Shown here one piece after another: positions 1 to 8,957 of a stretch of DNA of 49,223 nt. Both the position numbers and the translations under genes were made by a program. Numbering within the stretch: position 1 is the first letter of the stretch; each line of letters begins with the position of its first letter. Source of the stretch: Pseudomonas sp. GM49 (lineage in GTDB: Bacteria > Pseudomonadota > Gammaproteobacteria > Pseudomonadales > Pseudomonadaceae); assembly GCF_000282355.1 (NCBI RefSeq), contig NZ_AKJL01000262.1:1-49223 (forward strand). Reading direction: 5' to 3'. The notes below the pieces were generated by a model. It searched no databases, was not told the origin of the DNA, and was given only the letters and a program-made list of their open reading frames with translations.

Positions 1-1048
1 CAGCCAGTGCAGCAGCGGCTGCCGGGGCCGGAGCCTGGGCTTTTGGCTCCGGTGCCTTGGCCACAGGTTTGGGCGCCGCAGCCTTGGCTGCCGGTGCCGC
101 GACAGAAGCATTCGAACCGTTGGCCACAGCCGCGGTGCCGACTTCGCTGAACTTGCCTTTGCCGTGCAGTTCGTCGAGCAGCGCTTCGAACTCGTGATCG
201 GAAATCAGATCGCTGCCGGCCGCCACCGCACTTGGGGCTGCGGTTGCAGGTACCGAAGCAATGGCCGATTCCAGTGCCTCGACAGCAAAGTTGCCCTTGC
301 CGTGCAGTTGGTCGAGCAGTGCTTCGAATTCATCGTCGGTAATATCGGAACTGTCGCCTGCCGCCTTCGGGGCCTCTGGCGCAGCGGGCGCCGGGACCAC
401 CGCACCAACGGCGAACTGGCCTTTACCATGCAGTTGATCGAGCAATGACTCGAACTCGGCATCGGTGATTTCGTCGCTGGCGGCCGTCTCGCTGGCAAGC
501 GCCTGCGCAACTGCCGGAGCCTCGGCCTGGGCCTTGACGGCATTCAGCGAGTCCAGCAACTGCTCAAATTCATTGTCAGTAATGTCGCCCGAATCGGCTT
601 CAGCCACGGGCGCTTCGACCACGGCAGCAACAGGCGCTGAGGCCACCTCGTCAGCCGATTGCGGCTCGGCCAGACGGGCCAATGCCGCAAGCAATTCAGG
701 TGTCGCAGCCGTGATCGGGCTGCGTTCGCGGACTTCGCTGAACATGCTGTTCACCGCGTCCAGCGCTTCGAGAACCACGTCCATCAGTTCCGAATCGACG
801 CGCCGCTCACCCTTGCGCAGGATGTCGAACACGTTCTCGGCGATGTGGCAGCACTCCACCAGCTCATTGAGCTGGAGGAAGCCGGCGCCCCCTTTTACAG
901 TGTGAAAACCGCGAAAAATTGCATTGAGCAAATCCGCATCATCCGGCCGGCTTTCCAGCTCGACCAGTTGCTCGGACAGTTGCTCAAGAATCTCGCCGGC
1001 CTCAACCAGGAAATCCTGAAGGATCTCTTCATCGGCGCCGAAGCTCAT
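1..1048 (-). CDS. cheA: Chemotaxis histidine kinase CheA, N-terminal part (truncated by window edge)
   Basis: This is the start of CheA, the kinase that phosphorylates CheY (and CheB) in receptor arrays; the reading frame runs off the left edge after 349 codons. The start is the ATG at 1046-1048, with AGGAG ten bases upstream. Residues 1 to about 130 are the P1 histidine phosphotransfer domain; the phospho-acceptor is His49 in FRGFHTVKGGAGF. After P1 comes a long Ala/Pro-rich linker carrying four copies of an acidic motif of the form ITDxEFExLLDxL, at residues 155-169, 193-211, 235-253 and 281-299. The last three continue with HGKGxF. P2, the dimerisation domain, the ATPase domain and the CheW-like domain lie outside the window. 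It follows cheZ by 47 bases in the same direction. The identity is secure; the role of the repeats is unknown to me. Confidence 0.95.
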   Translation of the reverse strand, partial: MSFGADEEILQDFLVEAGEILEQLSEQLVELESRPDDADLLNAIFRGFHTVKGGAGFLQLNELVECCHIAENVFDILRKGERRVDSELMDVVLEALDAVNSMFSEVRERSPITAATPELLAALARLAEPQSADEVASAPVAAVVEAPVAEADSGDITDNEFEQLLDSLNAVKAQAEAPAVAQALASETAASDEITDAEFESLLDQLHGKGQFAVGAVVPAPAAPEAPKAAGDSSDITDDEFEALLDQLHGKGNFAVEALESAIASVPATAAPSAVAAGSDLISDHEFEALLDELHGKGKFSEVGTAAVANGSNASVAAPAAKAAAPKPVAKAPEPKAQAPAPAAAAALA

Positions 1049-1095
1049 CAGGGGGGTGCTCCTAACAGGTCTAAAAACCTAAAATACCTAAAGTT

Positions 1096-1884
1096 CTAAA
1101 ACCCTAGGCTGGATAGCAAATCGTCCACATCGTCCTGACCGGACACAACGTCTTCTCTTTTATCGGCATGAATCTGCGGACCTTCACCCTGAGAGAGATG
1201 TTTTTGTGGATCTTTTTCAGCAAGCATCGCTTCACGGTCATGTTCGATGCCCGCAAAGCGGTCCACCTGACTGGCCATCAGCACGAGCTTGAGCAGGTTG
1301 CTTTCAACTTCGGTGACTAACTGGGTCACGCGCTTGATCACTTGCCCTGTGAGGTCCTGGTAATCCTGGGCGAGCAGGATGTCGTTCAGGTTGCCCGACA
1401 CCGCGCGATTGTCCGTGCCGCTGCGCACCAGGAAACCGTCGACCCGCCGGGCAAGTTCACGAAACTCTTCAGCGCCGACTTCACGACGCATGAAGCGCCC
1501 CCAGTCCGTGCTCAAGGCCTGGGCTTCATCCGCCAGGCTGTTGACCAGCGGCGTGGCATTCTCCACCAGATCCATGGTGCGGTTGGCCGCGGCCTCGGTC
1601 AGCTTGACCACATACCCCAGACGCTCGGTGGCGTCGGTGATCTGCGACACTTCTTCGGCTTGCGGCATGTGCGGGTCAATCTGGAAATTGACGATCGCGC
1701 TATGCAGCTCGCGAGTGAGCTTGCCCACCTCCTGATACAGGCCGCGGTCACGGGTCTGGTTGAGCTCATGGATCAATTGCACCGCGTCGCCGAACTTGCC
1801 TTTTTCAAGGCTCGCGACCAATTCGACGGCGTGTTTTTTCAGGGTCGACTCAAAGTCGCCCAATGAAGTTTCGTTATTGCCCAT
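1096..1884 (-). CDS. cheZ: CheY phosphatase CheZ
   Basis: CheZ dephosphorylates phospho-CheY and so ends the signal to the flagellar switch. The 262-residue protein is mostly helical. It carries the family's active-site stretch AQDYQDLTGQVIKR (catalytic Gln in DLTGQ) and ends in the CheY-tethering peptide QDDVDDLLSSLGF. I chose the ATG at 1884 (MGNNETSLGDF) because GGGGGAG lies just before it. An in-frame GTG at 1902 would add six residues with no family support. It sits 21 bases downstream of cheY and 47 bases upstream of cheA, in the usual Pseudomonas cheY-cheZ-cheA order. Confidence 0.95.
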   Translation of the reverse strand: MGNNETSLGDFESTLKKHAVELVASLEKGKFGDAVQLIHELNQTRDRGLYQEVGKLTRELHSAIVNFQIDPHMPQAEEVSQITDATERLGYVVKLTEAAANRTMDLVENATPLVNSLADEAQALSTDWGRFMRREVGAEEFRELARRVDGFLVRSGTDNRAVSGNLNDILLAQDYQDLTGQVIKRVTQLVTEVESNLLKLVLMASQVDRFAGIEHDREAMLAEKDPQKHLSQGEGPQIHADKREDVVSGQDDVDDLLSSLGF

Positions 1885-1905
1885 AGCTCCCCCGTGGCGC
1901 ACTCA

Positions 1906-2277
1906 TCAACCGATGCGTTCGAAAATCTTCTCGATTTTTTCTTTCAACGCCTGGGCCGTGAAGGGCTTGACCACATAGCCGTTAACGCCGGCCTGGGCCG
2001 CTTCGATGATCTGCTCACGCTTGGCTTCAGCGGTCACCATCAGCACCGGCAGGTGCTTGAGCTTTTCATCGGCACGCACGTGGCGCAGCAGATCGATACC
2101 GGTCATGCCAGGCATGTTCCAGTCCGTAACCAGAAAGTCGATGCTTCCGCTGTTGAGCACCGGAATGGCGGTAGTGCCATCGTCGGCCTCGACGGTGTTG
2201 GTGAACCCAAGGTCACGCAGCAGGTTCTTGATGATCCGCCGCATCGTTGAGAAGTCATCAACGATGAGGATTTTCAT
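1906..2277 (-). CDS. cheY: Chemotaxis response regulator CheY
   Basis: CheY is a single-domain receiver of 123 residues that binds FliM (and FliN) when phosphorylated by CheA. The acidic pair Asp7/Asp8, phospho-acceptor Asp52 (VTDWNMPGM), switch Thr82 and Lys104 (VVKPFTAQ) are all present, so it should be fully active. The ATG at 2277 gives the canonical start [15 protein letters not shown] at 2301 would add eight residues and would overlap the GGAGG that otherwise lies some 18 bases upstream, rather far for a normal ribosome site. The next gene upstream is fliA, 168 bases away, and I could not identify a convincing sigma-28 element in that gap. Confidence 0.95.
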   Translation of the reverse strand: MKILIVDDFSTMRRIIKNLLRDLGFTNTVEADDGTTAIPVLNSGSIDFLVTDWNMPGMTGIDLLRHVRADEKLKHLPVLMVTAEAKREQIIEAAQAGVNGYVVKPFTAQALKEKIEKIFERIG

Positions 2278-2445
2278 GTTCTTGTCCAATTCGACCTCCA
2301 AGCAGTCTTAAACGCGCCCAGCACCTGGACGCGCCATTTCAATCAATCCGGCAAAGCACTCAATGACTGTCTGGAGCACAACAGATCGAGACCGGCGCAG
2401 TTCAACACCACACCAGCTTCGTTCGCAGTGTCCCCCACACTGCCT

Positions 2446-3186
2446 TCAGCGCGCTCGCCACTCCCCCAAACGCCCCCGCAAACGGGCCGCGCACTGGCTG
2501 TGTAACTGGCTGACCCGAGATTCGCTGACCCCTAGGACCTCACCGATTTCCTTGAGGTTCAACTCTTCGTCGTAGTACAGCGCCAACACCAGTCGCTCAC
2601 GCTCCGGCAAATTGGCAATCGCATCCGCCAGCGCAGCCTGGAAGCGTTCATCTTCCAGATCGCGTGACGGCTCGAGATGAGCACTCGCGCCATCCTCGTG
2701 CAGCCCTTCGTGTTCGCCGTCCTGCAACAGATCGTCGAAACTGAACAGCCGGCTGCCCAGGGTGTCGTTCAAAATTCCGTAGTAATCGTCGAGACTCAAT
2801 TGGAGTTCGGCCGCAACTTCGTGATCTTTAGCATCACGGCCGGTTTTCGCTTCAATCGAGCGAATGGCGTCGCTGACCATGCGCGTATTGCGGTGAACCG
2901 AACGTGGCGCCCAGTCCCCCTTGCGCACTTCATCGAGCATGGCGCCGCGGATTCGAATGCCCGCGTACGTCTCGAAACTGGCGCCTTTGCTGGCGTCATA
3001 TTTGGTCGACACTTCAAGCAGGCCGATCATCCCGGCCTGGATCAGGTCTTCAACCTGGACACTGGCCGGCAAGCGCGCCAGCAAGTGGTAGGCAATGCGT
3101 TTAACCAGCGGCGCGTAACGCTCGATCAGCTCGTACTGCGCATCACGTGCCGATGCTTTGTAGAGGTTGTAACCGCTGGCTGTCAT
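2446..3186 (-). CDS. fliA: Flagellar sigma factor FliA (sigma-28)
   Basis: FliA directs RNA polymerase to late flagellar genes such as fliC. The protein has 246 residues. Region 2 (about 15-85) includes YAPLVKRIAYHLLARLP, the promoter-melting segment and GASFETYAGIRIRGAMLDEVRKGDWAPRS. Region 4 near the C-terminus contains the helix-turn-helix LKEIGEVLGVSESRVSQLHSQ. The ATG at 3186 (MTASGYNLYKA) overlaps the fleN stop codon in an ATGA arrangement, pointing to translational coupling. Much longer upstream extensions in this frame only overlay fleN. Activity is normally held back by the anti-sigma factor FlgM, whose gene is not in this window. Confidence 0.96.
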   Translation of the reverse strand: MTASGYNLYKASARDAQYELIERYAPLVKRIAYHLLARLPASVQVEDLIQAGMIGLLEVSTKYDASKGASFETYAGIRIRGAMLDEVRKGDWAPRSVHRNTRMVSDAIRSIEAKTGRDAKDHEVAAELQLSLDDYYGILNDTLGSRLFSFDDLLQDGEHEGLHEDGASAHLEPSRDLEDERFQAALADAIANLPERERLVLALYYDEELNLKEIGEVLGVSESRVSQLHSQCAARLRGRLGEWRAR

Positions 3187-4013
3187 AGCACAGGTCCTGC
3201 TGTCTGCTGCACGAGGCGCTCGACGAAAAACTCCAGGTGCCCGCGCGGGTTGGCAGGCAGCGGCCAGGTATCGACCTTCTGTGCGATGGCCTTGAACGCC
3301 AGCGAGCACTTGGAACGCGGGAAGGCCTCGTAGACGGCGCGCTGCTTCTGCACGGCCTTGCGTACGCTTTCGTCGTAGGGCACCGCGCCGACATATTGCA
3401 GGGCGACGTCGAGAAAGCGATCCGTGACCTTGGTCAACTTGGCGAACAGGTTGCGCCCTTCCTGCGGGCTCTGGGCCATGTTGGCCAGGACGCGGAAGCG
3501 GTTCATGCCGTAGTCGCGATTGAGCAACTTGATCAAGGCGTAGGCATCGGTTATCGAGGTCGGCTCGTCGCACACCACCAGCAGCACTTCCTGGGCTGCA
3601 CGAACGAAGCTGACGACCGAGTCACCAATGCCCGCAGCGGTGTCGATCACCAATACGTCGAGGTTATCGCCGATATCACTGAAGGCCTGGATCAGGCCGG
3701 CGTGCTGCGCAGGGCTCAGATGCACCATGCTCTGAGTGCCGGATGCGGCCGGAACGATACGAATGCCGCCTGGTCCCTGCAGCAGTACATCGCGCAGTTC
3801 GCAGCGGCCCTCGATCACGTCGGCCAGGGTACGTTTGGGTGTCAGGCCCAGTAGAACGTCGACGTTCGCCAACCCCAGGTCGGCGTCCAGCAACATGACG
3901 CGCCGGCCAAGCTCAGCCAAAGCCAGGGACAAGTTCACTGACACGTTAGTTTTCCCGACGCCACCTTTGCCGCCGGTCACCGCGATCACCTGTACGGGAT
4001 GCATGCTGCCCAT
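3183..4013 (-). CDS. fleN: Flagellar number regulator FleN (FlhG), MinD-type ATPase
   Basis: FleN (FlhG) limits the number of polar flagella and antagonises FleQ. The 276-residue protein has a deviant Walker A of the MinD/ParA class at residues 14-22 (GGKGGVGKT, with both Lys16 and Lys21). It also has the switch motif LLDADLGLANVD and Walker B-like VLVIDTAAGIGDSV. The start MGSMHPVQVIAVTGG is at 4013; a second Met at 4004 is possible. Its stop overlaps the fliA start by four bases. It lies 116 bases downstream of flhF, its partner in setting flagellar place and number. Confidence 0.95.
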   Translation of the reverse strand: MGSMHPVQVIAVTGGKGGVGKTNVSVNLSLALAELGRRVMLLDADLGLANVDVLLGLTPKRTLADVIEGRCELRDVLLQGPGGIRIVPAASGTQSMVHLSPAQHAGLIQAFSDIGDNLDVLVIDTAAGIGDSVVSFVRAAQEVLLVVCDEPTSITDAYALIKLLNRDYGMNRFRVLANMAQSPQEGRNLFAKLTKVTDRFLDVALQYVGAVPYDESVRKAVQKQRAVYEAFPRSKCSLAFKAIAQKVDTWPLPANPRGHLEFFVERLVQQTAGPVL

Positions 4014-4129
4014 GTTATTTCTTTACCTTGTCTTGCATAGACGGAGGCCACATTACTGGCTGCGCGTTCGCAAACGGAACAATGCATGGCAGACCATCGA
4101 TGTAGGTACAAAAACTGTTCATTATTACC

Positions 4130-5458
4130 TCAGCCAACCTGCTTGGTCGGGCTGTGGTAGATGTCAGCGAACATGTCAGCCATGGCTTCTTCGCTGGGTT
4201 CTTCCTGCATTTGCACACTCACGGCGCGACTGACCAACTGGTGACGACGCGGCAGATGGAGATCATCCGGAATCCGCGGACCATCGGTCAGGTACGCCAC
4301 CGGCAGCTCATGACTGATGGCAAGGCTCAACACCTCCCCCAGACTAGCCGTTTCATCCAGTTTAGTCAGGATGCAGCCAGCGAGCCCGCAACGCTTGTAA
4401 CTGTGGTACGCGGCGGTTAGAACCTGTTTTTGGCTGGTGGTTGCCAGGACCAGATAATTTTTCGAGCGGATGCCACGACCGGCCAGGCTTTCGAGCTGCA
4501 TGCGCAGGGCCGGATCGCTGGCCTGCAGGCCGGCGGTATCGATCAGCACCACGCGCTTGCGCAGCAAGGGTTCCAGAGCCTGCACCAGAGACTGGCCCGG
4601 ATCGACGTGGGTTACCGACACATTGAGTATGCGCCCCAGGGTCTTGAGCTGCTCCTGGGCACCGATGCGGAAGCTGTCCATGCTCACCAGCGCAATGTTC
4701 TGCGCGCCGTACTTGAGCACGTAACGGGCAGCCAGCTTGGCCAGTGTGGTGGTCTTGCCCATGCCGGCCGGGCCGACCATGGCGATCACACCGCCCTCTT
4801 CCAGTGGCTCTACTTCCGGCGTAACGATCATGCGCGCCAGGTGCGCCAGCAACATGCGCCAGGCCTGACGAGGCTCTTCGATTTCGGTAATCAGCGCCAG
4901 CAGGTCGCGCGACAGCGGGCCAGACAGGCCAATGCGTTGCAGGCGACGCCAGAGGTTGGCCTGGTCCGGACGGCTGCCCTGCAGCTGATTCCAGGCCAGG
5001 GAGCCCAGCTGGACTTCCATGAGTTCACGCAGGCTGTTGAGTTCGAAACGCATCGAGTCGAACGCACGCGGGTCCACACCAGTGGAGGCGGGCGCCGCAG
5101 CCGGTGCAGGACGACGGGGTTCGGTGTACGTCGGCTCAATCAACGGCTCGGCGGCCGTCAGCGGCAGGCCGGCGAACAACTGGCGGTTGGTGCTCTTGTC
5201 GCTCTCGCCCTCGCCGCGCAGGCTCAATTCGGCCTGGGCGGTGACGATCCGCGACTGAGTCTTGCGCAGCTCGTCTTCGAGCTCCATGTTCGGAACCCGC
5301 GGCGCCAGCGCCGACAACTTGTAATCCAGCGCAGCCGTCAGCTCGACACCACCGGCGATCCGGCGGTTGCCAATGATGGCGGCATCAGCGCCCAGCTCAT
5401 CGCGAACCAGCTTCATGGCCTGACGCATATCGGCGGCGAAAAAACGCTTAACTTGCAT
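4130..5458 (-). CDS. flhF: Flagellar placement GTPase FlhF (SRP family)
   Basis: FlhF is an SRP-type GTPase that marks the cell pole as the site for flagellar assembly. The 442-residue protein has a basic N-terminus (MQVKRFFAADMRQAMKLVRD), a Pro/Ala-rich linker (about 85-130), a helical N domain, and a C-terminal G domain. The G domain has the P-loop GPAGMGKTT at 229-237, DTAG at 307-310 and TKLD at 365-368. It begins 11 bases after the flhA stop and so probably shares its transcript. Together with fleN downstream it suggests a polar flagellum or tuft. Confidence 0.96.
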   Translation of the reverse strand: MQVKRFFAADMRQAMKLVRDELGADAAIIGNRRIAGGVELTAALDYKLSALAPRVPNMELEDELRKTQSRIVTAQAELSLRGEGESDKSTNRQLFAGLPLTAAEPLIEPTYTEPRRPAPAAAPASTGVDPRAFDSMRFELNSLRELMEVQLGSLAWNQLQGSRPDQANLWRRLQRIGLSGPLSRDLLALITEIEEPRQAWRMLLAHLARMIVTPEVEPLEEGGVIAMVGPAGMGKTTTLAKLAARYVLKYGAQNIALVSMDSFRIGAQEQLKTLGRILNVSVTHVDPGQSLVQALEPLLRKRVVLIDTAGLQASDPALRMQLESLAGRGIRSKNYLVLATTSQKQVLTAAYHSYKRCGLAGCILTKLDETASLGEVLSLAISHELPVAYLTDGPRIPDDLHLPRRHQLVSRAVSVQMQEEPSEEAMADMFADIYHSPTKQVG

Positions 5459-5469
5459 AAACCACTACC

Positions 5470-7599
5470 TCAGCCGTTGGGCCCTACTGTCGCAACGATG
5501 GTCACTTGCTTGTTGTCAGGGATTTCCTGGTAAGCCAACACGTGCAAACCCGGGACTGCGAGCCGGCCGAATCGCGAGAGCATCGCGCGAACCGGACCGG
5601 CCACCAGCAGAATCACCGGCTGACCTTGCATCTCCTGGCGCTGCGCTGCGTCGATCAGCGAGCGTTGCAGCTTCTCAGCCATGCTTGGCTCCAGCAGAAC
5701 GCCCTCTTCCGAGCCTTGCCCTGCCTTTTGCAGACTATTGAGCAATATCTGTTCCAACCTTGGCTCCAGCGTGATAACTGGCAGCTCCGACTCAGTGCCG
5801 ACAATGCTTTGCACGATTGCACGGGATACACCAACACGCACGGCGGCCACCAGAGCGGCGGTATCTTGACTCTTGGCGGCATTGTTGGCGATGGCCTCGG
5901 CAATGCTGCGGATATCGCGCACAGGCACTTGTTCGGCCAACAGCGCTTGCAGCACCTTGAGCAGCTGCGACAGCGAAACCACGCCCGGCACCAGTTCCTC
6001 GGCCAGTTTCGGCGAGCTTTTGGCCAGTAACTGCATGAGTTGCTGCACTTCTTCGTGACCGATCAGTTCACTGGAATGCTTGTAGAGTATCTGGTTCAAG
6101 TGGGTAGCCACGACCGTACTGGCATCGACCACCGTATAACCGAGGGATTGCGCCTGGGCGCGCTGGCTGATTTCGATCCAGACCGCCTCCAGTCCGAAAG
6201 CCGGATCTTTGGCGGTAATGCCATTGAGCGTGCCGTAGACCTGTCCCGGGTTGATCGCCAGCTCGCGATCCGGGTAAATCTCCGCTTCAGCCAGGATCAC
6301 CCCCATGAGGGTCAGGCGATAGGCACTTGGCGCCAGGTCGAGGTTGTCGCGGATATGCACGGTCGGCATCAGGAAGCCCAGATCCTGGGACAGCTTCTTG
6401 CGCACCCCCTTGATCCGAGCCAGCAACTGGCCGCCCTGGTTGCGGTCCACCAGCGGAATCAGGCGATAACCCACTTCCAGGCCGATCATGTCGATGGGCG
6501 TTACGTCATCCCAGCCAAGCTCCTTGGTTTCCTGGGCGCGGGCCGGCGACGGCAGCAGCTCCTGCTGGCGCTTGACCTCTTGCAGGGCCTGCACCTTGGC
6601 GACGTTTTGCTTTCTCCAGAACAGGTACGCGCCACCCGCCGCCAGTGCAGCCATGGTCAGGAAGGAAAAATGCGGCATGCCGGGCACCAGACCCATCACC
6701 GCCATCAGACCGGCCGAAACGGCCAAGGCTTTGGGCGAGGCGAACATCTGGCGATTGATTTGCTTGCCCATGTCTTCCGAACCGGAAGCACGGGTCACCA
6801 TGATCGCGGCCGCTGTCGATAACAACAGTGATGGCAATTGCGCCACCAAACCGTCACCGATGGTCAGCAGTGCGTAAACCTTGCCGGCATCGGCAAACGT
6901 CATATTGTGCTGGAAGATACCGACCGCCATGCCGCCGATCAGGTTGATGAACAGGATCAACAGGCCGGCAATGGCGTCACCACGGACGAATTTGCTGGCA
7001 CCGTCCATGGAGCCGTAGAACTCGGCTTCCTGGGCGACTTCCGAGCGGCGGGCCTTGGCCTGGGCCTGATCGATCAGGCCGGCGTTGAGGTCGGCGTCGA
7101 TCGCCATTTGCTTGCCGGGCATCGCATCGAGGGTGAAACGCGCGCTTACCTCGGAAATCCGCCCCGCACCCTTGGTCACCACGACGAAGTTGATGATCAT
7201 CAAGATCGCGAAGACCACGATACCGACCACGTAGTTACCGCCGATCACCACCTCACCGAAGGCCTGGATCACTTTACCGGCAGCGGCGTGACCATCCTGG
7301 CCATGGAGCATCACCACCCGCGTGGAGGCCACGTTCAACGCCAGGCGCAACAGCGTCGCCACCAGCAAAATGGTCGGGAAAACCGCAAAATCCAACGGCC
7401 GCAAAGCGTAGACACAGACCAGCAGCACGACGATGGACAGCGCAATGTTGAAGGTGAAGAACACGTCCAACAGGAACGGCGGCACCGGCAACATCATCAT
7501 CGCCAGCATGACCAGCAACAACAGCGGCACGCCCAGATTGCCTCGACTGAGGTCGGCAATGTTGCTGCGGGCACTGTTGATTAACTGAGAGCGATCCAC
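5470..7599 (-). CDS. flhA: Flagellar export gate protein FlhA
   Basis: FlhA is the large inner-membrane subunit of the flagellar type III export gate. It couples proton flow to export and docks chaperone-substrate complexes. The 709-residue protein has about eight membrane segments in residues 20-320, including LLLLVMLAMMMLPVPPFLLD. The conserved FHIPEP-type cytoplasmic loop contains GRISEVSARFTLDAMPGKQM and DADLNAGLIDQ. The C-terminal half is the cytoplasmic docking platform. The ATG at 7599 lies about 50 bases downstream of a sigma-54 type promoter (7661-7677). flhF, fleN and fliA follow closely in the same direction. Confidence 0.97.
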   Translation of the reverse strand: MDRSQLINSARSNIADLSRGNLGVPLLLLVMLAMMMLPVPPFLLDVFFTFNIALSIVVLLVCVYALRPLDFAVFPTILLVATLLRLALNVASTRVVMLHGQDGHAAAGKVIQAFGEVVIGGNYVVGIVVFAILMIINFVVVTKGAGRISEVSARFTLDAMPGKQMAIDADLNAGLIDQAQAKARRSEVAQEAEFYGSMDGASKFVRGDAIAGLLILFINLIGGMAVGIFQHNMTFADAGKVYALLTIGDGLVAQLPSLLLSTAAAIMVTRASGSEDMGKQINRQMFASPKALAVSAGLMAVMGLVPGMPHFSFLTMAALAAGGAYLFWRKQNVAKVQALQEVKRQQELLPSPARAQETKELGWDDVTPIDMIGLEVGYRLIPLVDRNQGGQLLARIKGVRKKLSQDLGFLMPTVHIRDNLDLAPSAYRLTLMGVILAEAEIYPDRELAINPGQVYGTLNGITAKDPAFGLEAVWIEISQRAQAQSLGYTVVDASTVVATHLNQILYKHSSELIGHEEVQQLMQLLAKSSPKLAEELVPGVVSLSQLLKVLQALLAEQVPVRDIRSIAEAIANNAAKSQDTAALVAAVRVGVSRAIVQSIVGTESELPVITLEPRLEQILLNSLQKAGQGSEEGVLLEPSMAEKLQRSLIDAAQRQEMQGQPVILLVAGPVRAMLSRFGRLAVPGLHVLAYQEIPDNKQVTIVATVGPNG

Positions 7600-7660
7600 C
7601 GGTTTTCCCCGTTCCTTTAAAGCAAACTTTTGACGCCTGAAGCGGGCGCAGGGCGGCTAC

Positions 7661-7677
7661 TGCAAGAAGCTTTCCAA
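7661..7677 (-). promoter_or_regulatory. Sigma-54 type promoter of flhA
   Basis: On the minus strand the element reads TTGGAAAGCTTCTTGCA. It matches the -24/-12 pattern with GG and GC exactly ten bases apart and a perfect TTGCA at -12. The predicted start site is near 7650, giving a leader of about 50 bases before flhA. Control by FleQ with RpoN is inferred from known Pseudomonas flagellar regulation. Confidence 0.75.
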
Positions 7678-7707
7678 CTTTTGCAAAGGCAAGGAACAGA
7701 GGGGTTC

Positions 7708-7801
7708 CTGTAGGAGCGAGCCTGCTCGCGATGGCGGCGTGTCAGTCGCCACACATCATGGCCGTACAGGCGCTATCGCGAGCAGGCTCGCTCCTACAGG
7801 G
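7708..7801. repeat. REP doublet (REPIN) between flhA and flhB
   Basis: Two inverted copies of a REP sequence (core GGAGCGAGCCTGCTCGCG) face each other at 7708-7732 and 7775-7801, separated by about 43 bases. Each copy is itself a small palindrome, so the whole can fold into a long hairpin. It lies upstream of the flhA promoter and downstream of the flhB stop. Confidence 0.9.
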
Positions 7802-7814
7802 ATCGATATTGAAG

Positions 7815-8954
7815 TCAGGAGTCGCGGCGCAAATCCGGCGGAATCGGCAGATCATCCTTGAGCGGATCCGGTCGCTTGCCCTTGCCCGCCCGGTACTGTC
7901 GAATCTGATAAACGTAAGCCAGCACCTGCGCGACTGCCAGATAGAGCCCGCCGGGAATTTCCTGCTCAAGTTCGGTGGAGTAGTAAATCGACCGCGCCAG
8001 CGCCGGCGACTCCAGCAGCAGGATCTCGTTGGCCGCCGCGATCTCACGGATTTTCAGGGCCAGGAAGTCACTGCCCTTGGCCAGCAACACCGGCGCATTA
8101 CCCTTCTCCGGATCGTACTTGAGGGCCACGGCGTAGTGGGTCGGGTTGGTGATGACCACGTCAGCCTCGGGAATCGCCGCCATCATCCGCCGCTGGGACA
8201 TTTCGCGCTGCAACTGACGAATCCGCTGCTTGACCTCCGGCCGCCCTTCCTGATCCTTATGCTCGTCACGCACTTCCTGCTTGGTCATCTTCAGTTTCTT
8301 GATGCTTTCCCACAGCTGTATCGGCACGTCCACGGCGGCGATAATGATCAGCCCGCAGGCCATCCACAGGCTGCTCCAGCCAACCACTTGCAGGCTATGA
8401 GTGATCGCCCGGTCCAGAGGTTCATGGGCGATGCGTAACAGGTCGTCGATATCCGCCGACAACACCACAAGGGCCACGAACAGCACGATGAAGAACTTCG
8501 CCAGCGCCTTGAGCAGTTCGGCCACAGCCTTACCCGAGAACATACGCTTGAGGCCGGCGCCAGGGTTCATGCGGCTGAACTTCGGCGCCATGGTGCCGGC
8601 GGAGAACAGCCAGCCCCCGAGAGAGATCGGCCCGATCAACGCCGCCAGGAGCAAGGTGATCATCACCGGCTGAATCGCCAGCAAGGCAATCTGCCCCGAG
8701 TGCAGCAGATAGGTTCCCATCGCACGTTGATCCAGCACCACGTCGCGCGACAGGGAAAAGTTCAGGCGCATCAAGTCCATCATTTCCTGGGCAAGCGCCC
8801 CTCCAAAGACCAGCAGCGCACCGGCACCGGCGAGCATGATCGCCAGGGTGTTGAGTTCCTTGGAGCGCGCAATCTCACCCTTTTCACGGGCATCCTTTTT
8901 CTTTTTCTCCGTGGGGTCTTCTGTTTTGTCCTGACCGCTTTCGCTCTCAGCCAT
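7815..8954 (-). CDS. flhB: Flagellar export switch protein FlhB
   Basis: FlhB is the export-gate subunit whose self-cleavage switches substrate class from rod/hook to filament. The 379-residue protein has the charged N-terminus (KTEDPTEKKKKDAREKGEIARSK, truncated here to its key part), four membrane segments between about 35 and 210, and a cytoplasmic domain. The autocleavage motif Asn-Pro-Thr-His is intact at residues 270-273. It starts three bases after the fliR stop and is the last gene of the fliL-to-flhB run. A REP doublet follows. Confidence 0.97.
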   Translation of the reverse strand: MAESESGQDKTEDPTEKKKKDAREKGEIARSKELNTLAIMLAGAGALLVFGGALAQEMMDLMRLNFSLSRDVVLDQRAMGTYLLHSGQIALLAIQPVMITLLLAALIGPISLGGWLFSAGTMAPKFSRMNPGAGLKRMFSGKAVAELLKALAKFFIVLFVALVVLSADIDDLLRIAHEPLDRAITHSLQVVGWSSLWMACGLIIIAAVDVPIQLWESIKKLKMTKQEVRDEHKDQEGRPEVKQRIRQLQREMSQRRMMAAIPEADVVITNPTHYAVALKYDPEKGNAPVLLAKGSDFLALKIREIAAANEILLLESPALARSIYYSTELEQEIPGGLYLAVAQVLAYVYQIRQYRAGKGKRPDPLKDDLPIPPDLRRDS

Positions 8955-8957
8955 GAC

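Noticed and set aside
2278..2445. Sigma-28 promoter upstream of cheY
   Set aside because: GCCGGATT resembles a -10 but no -35 lies at proper spacing.
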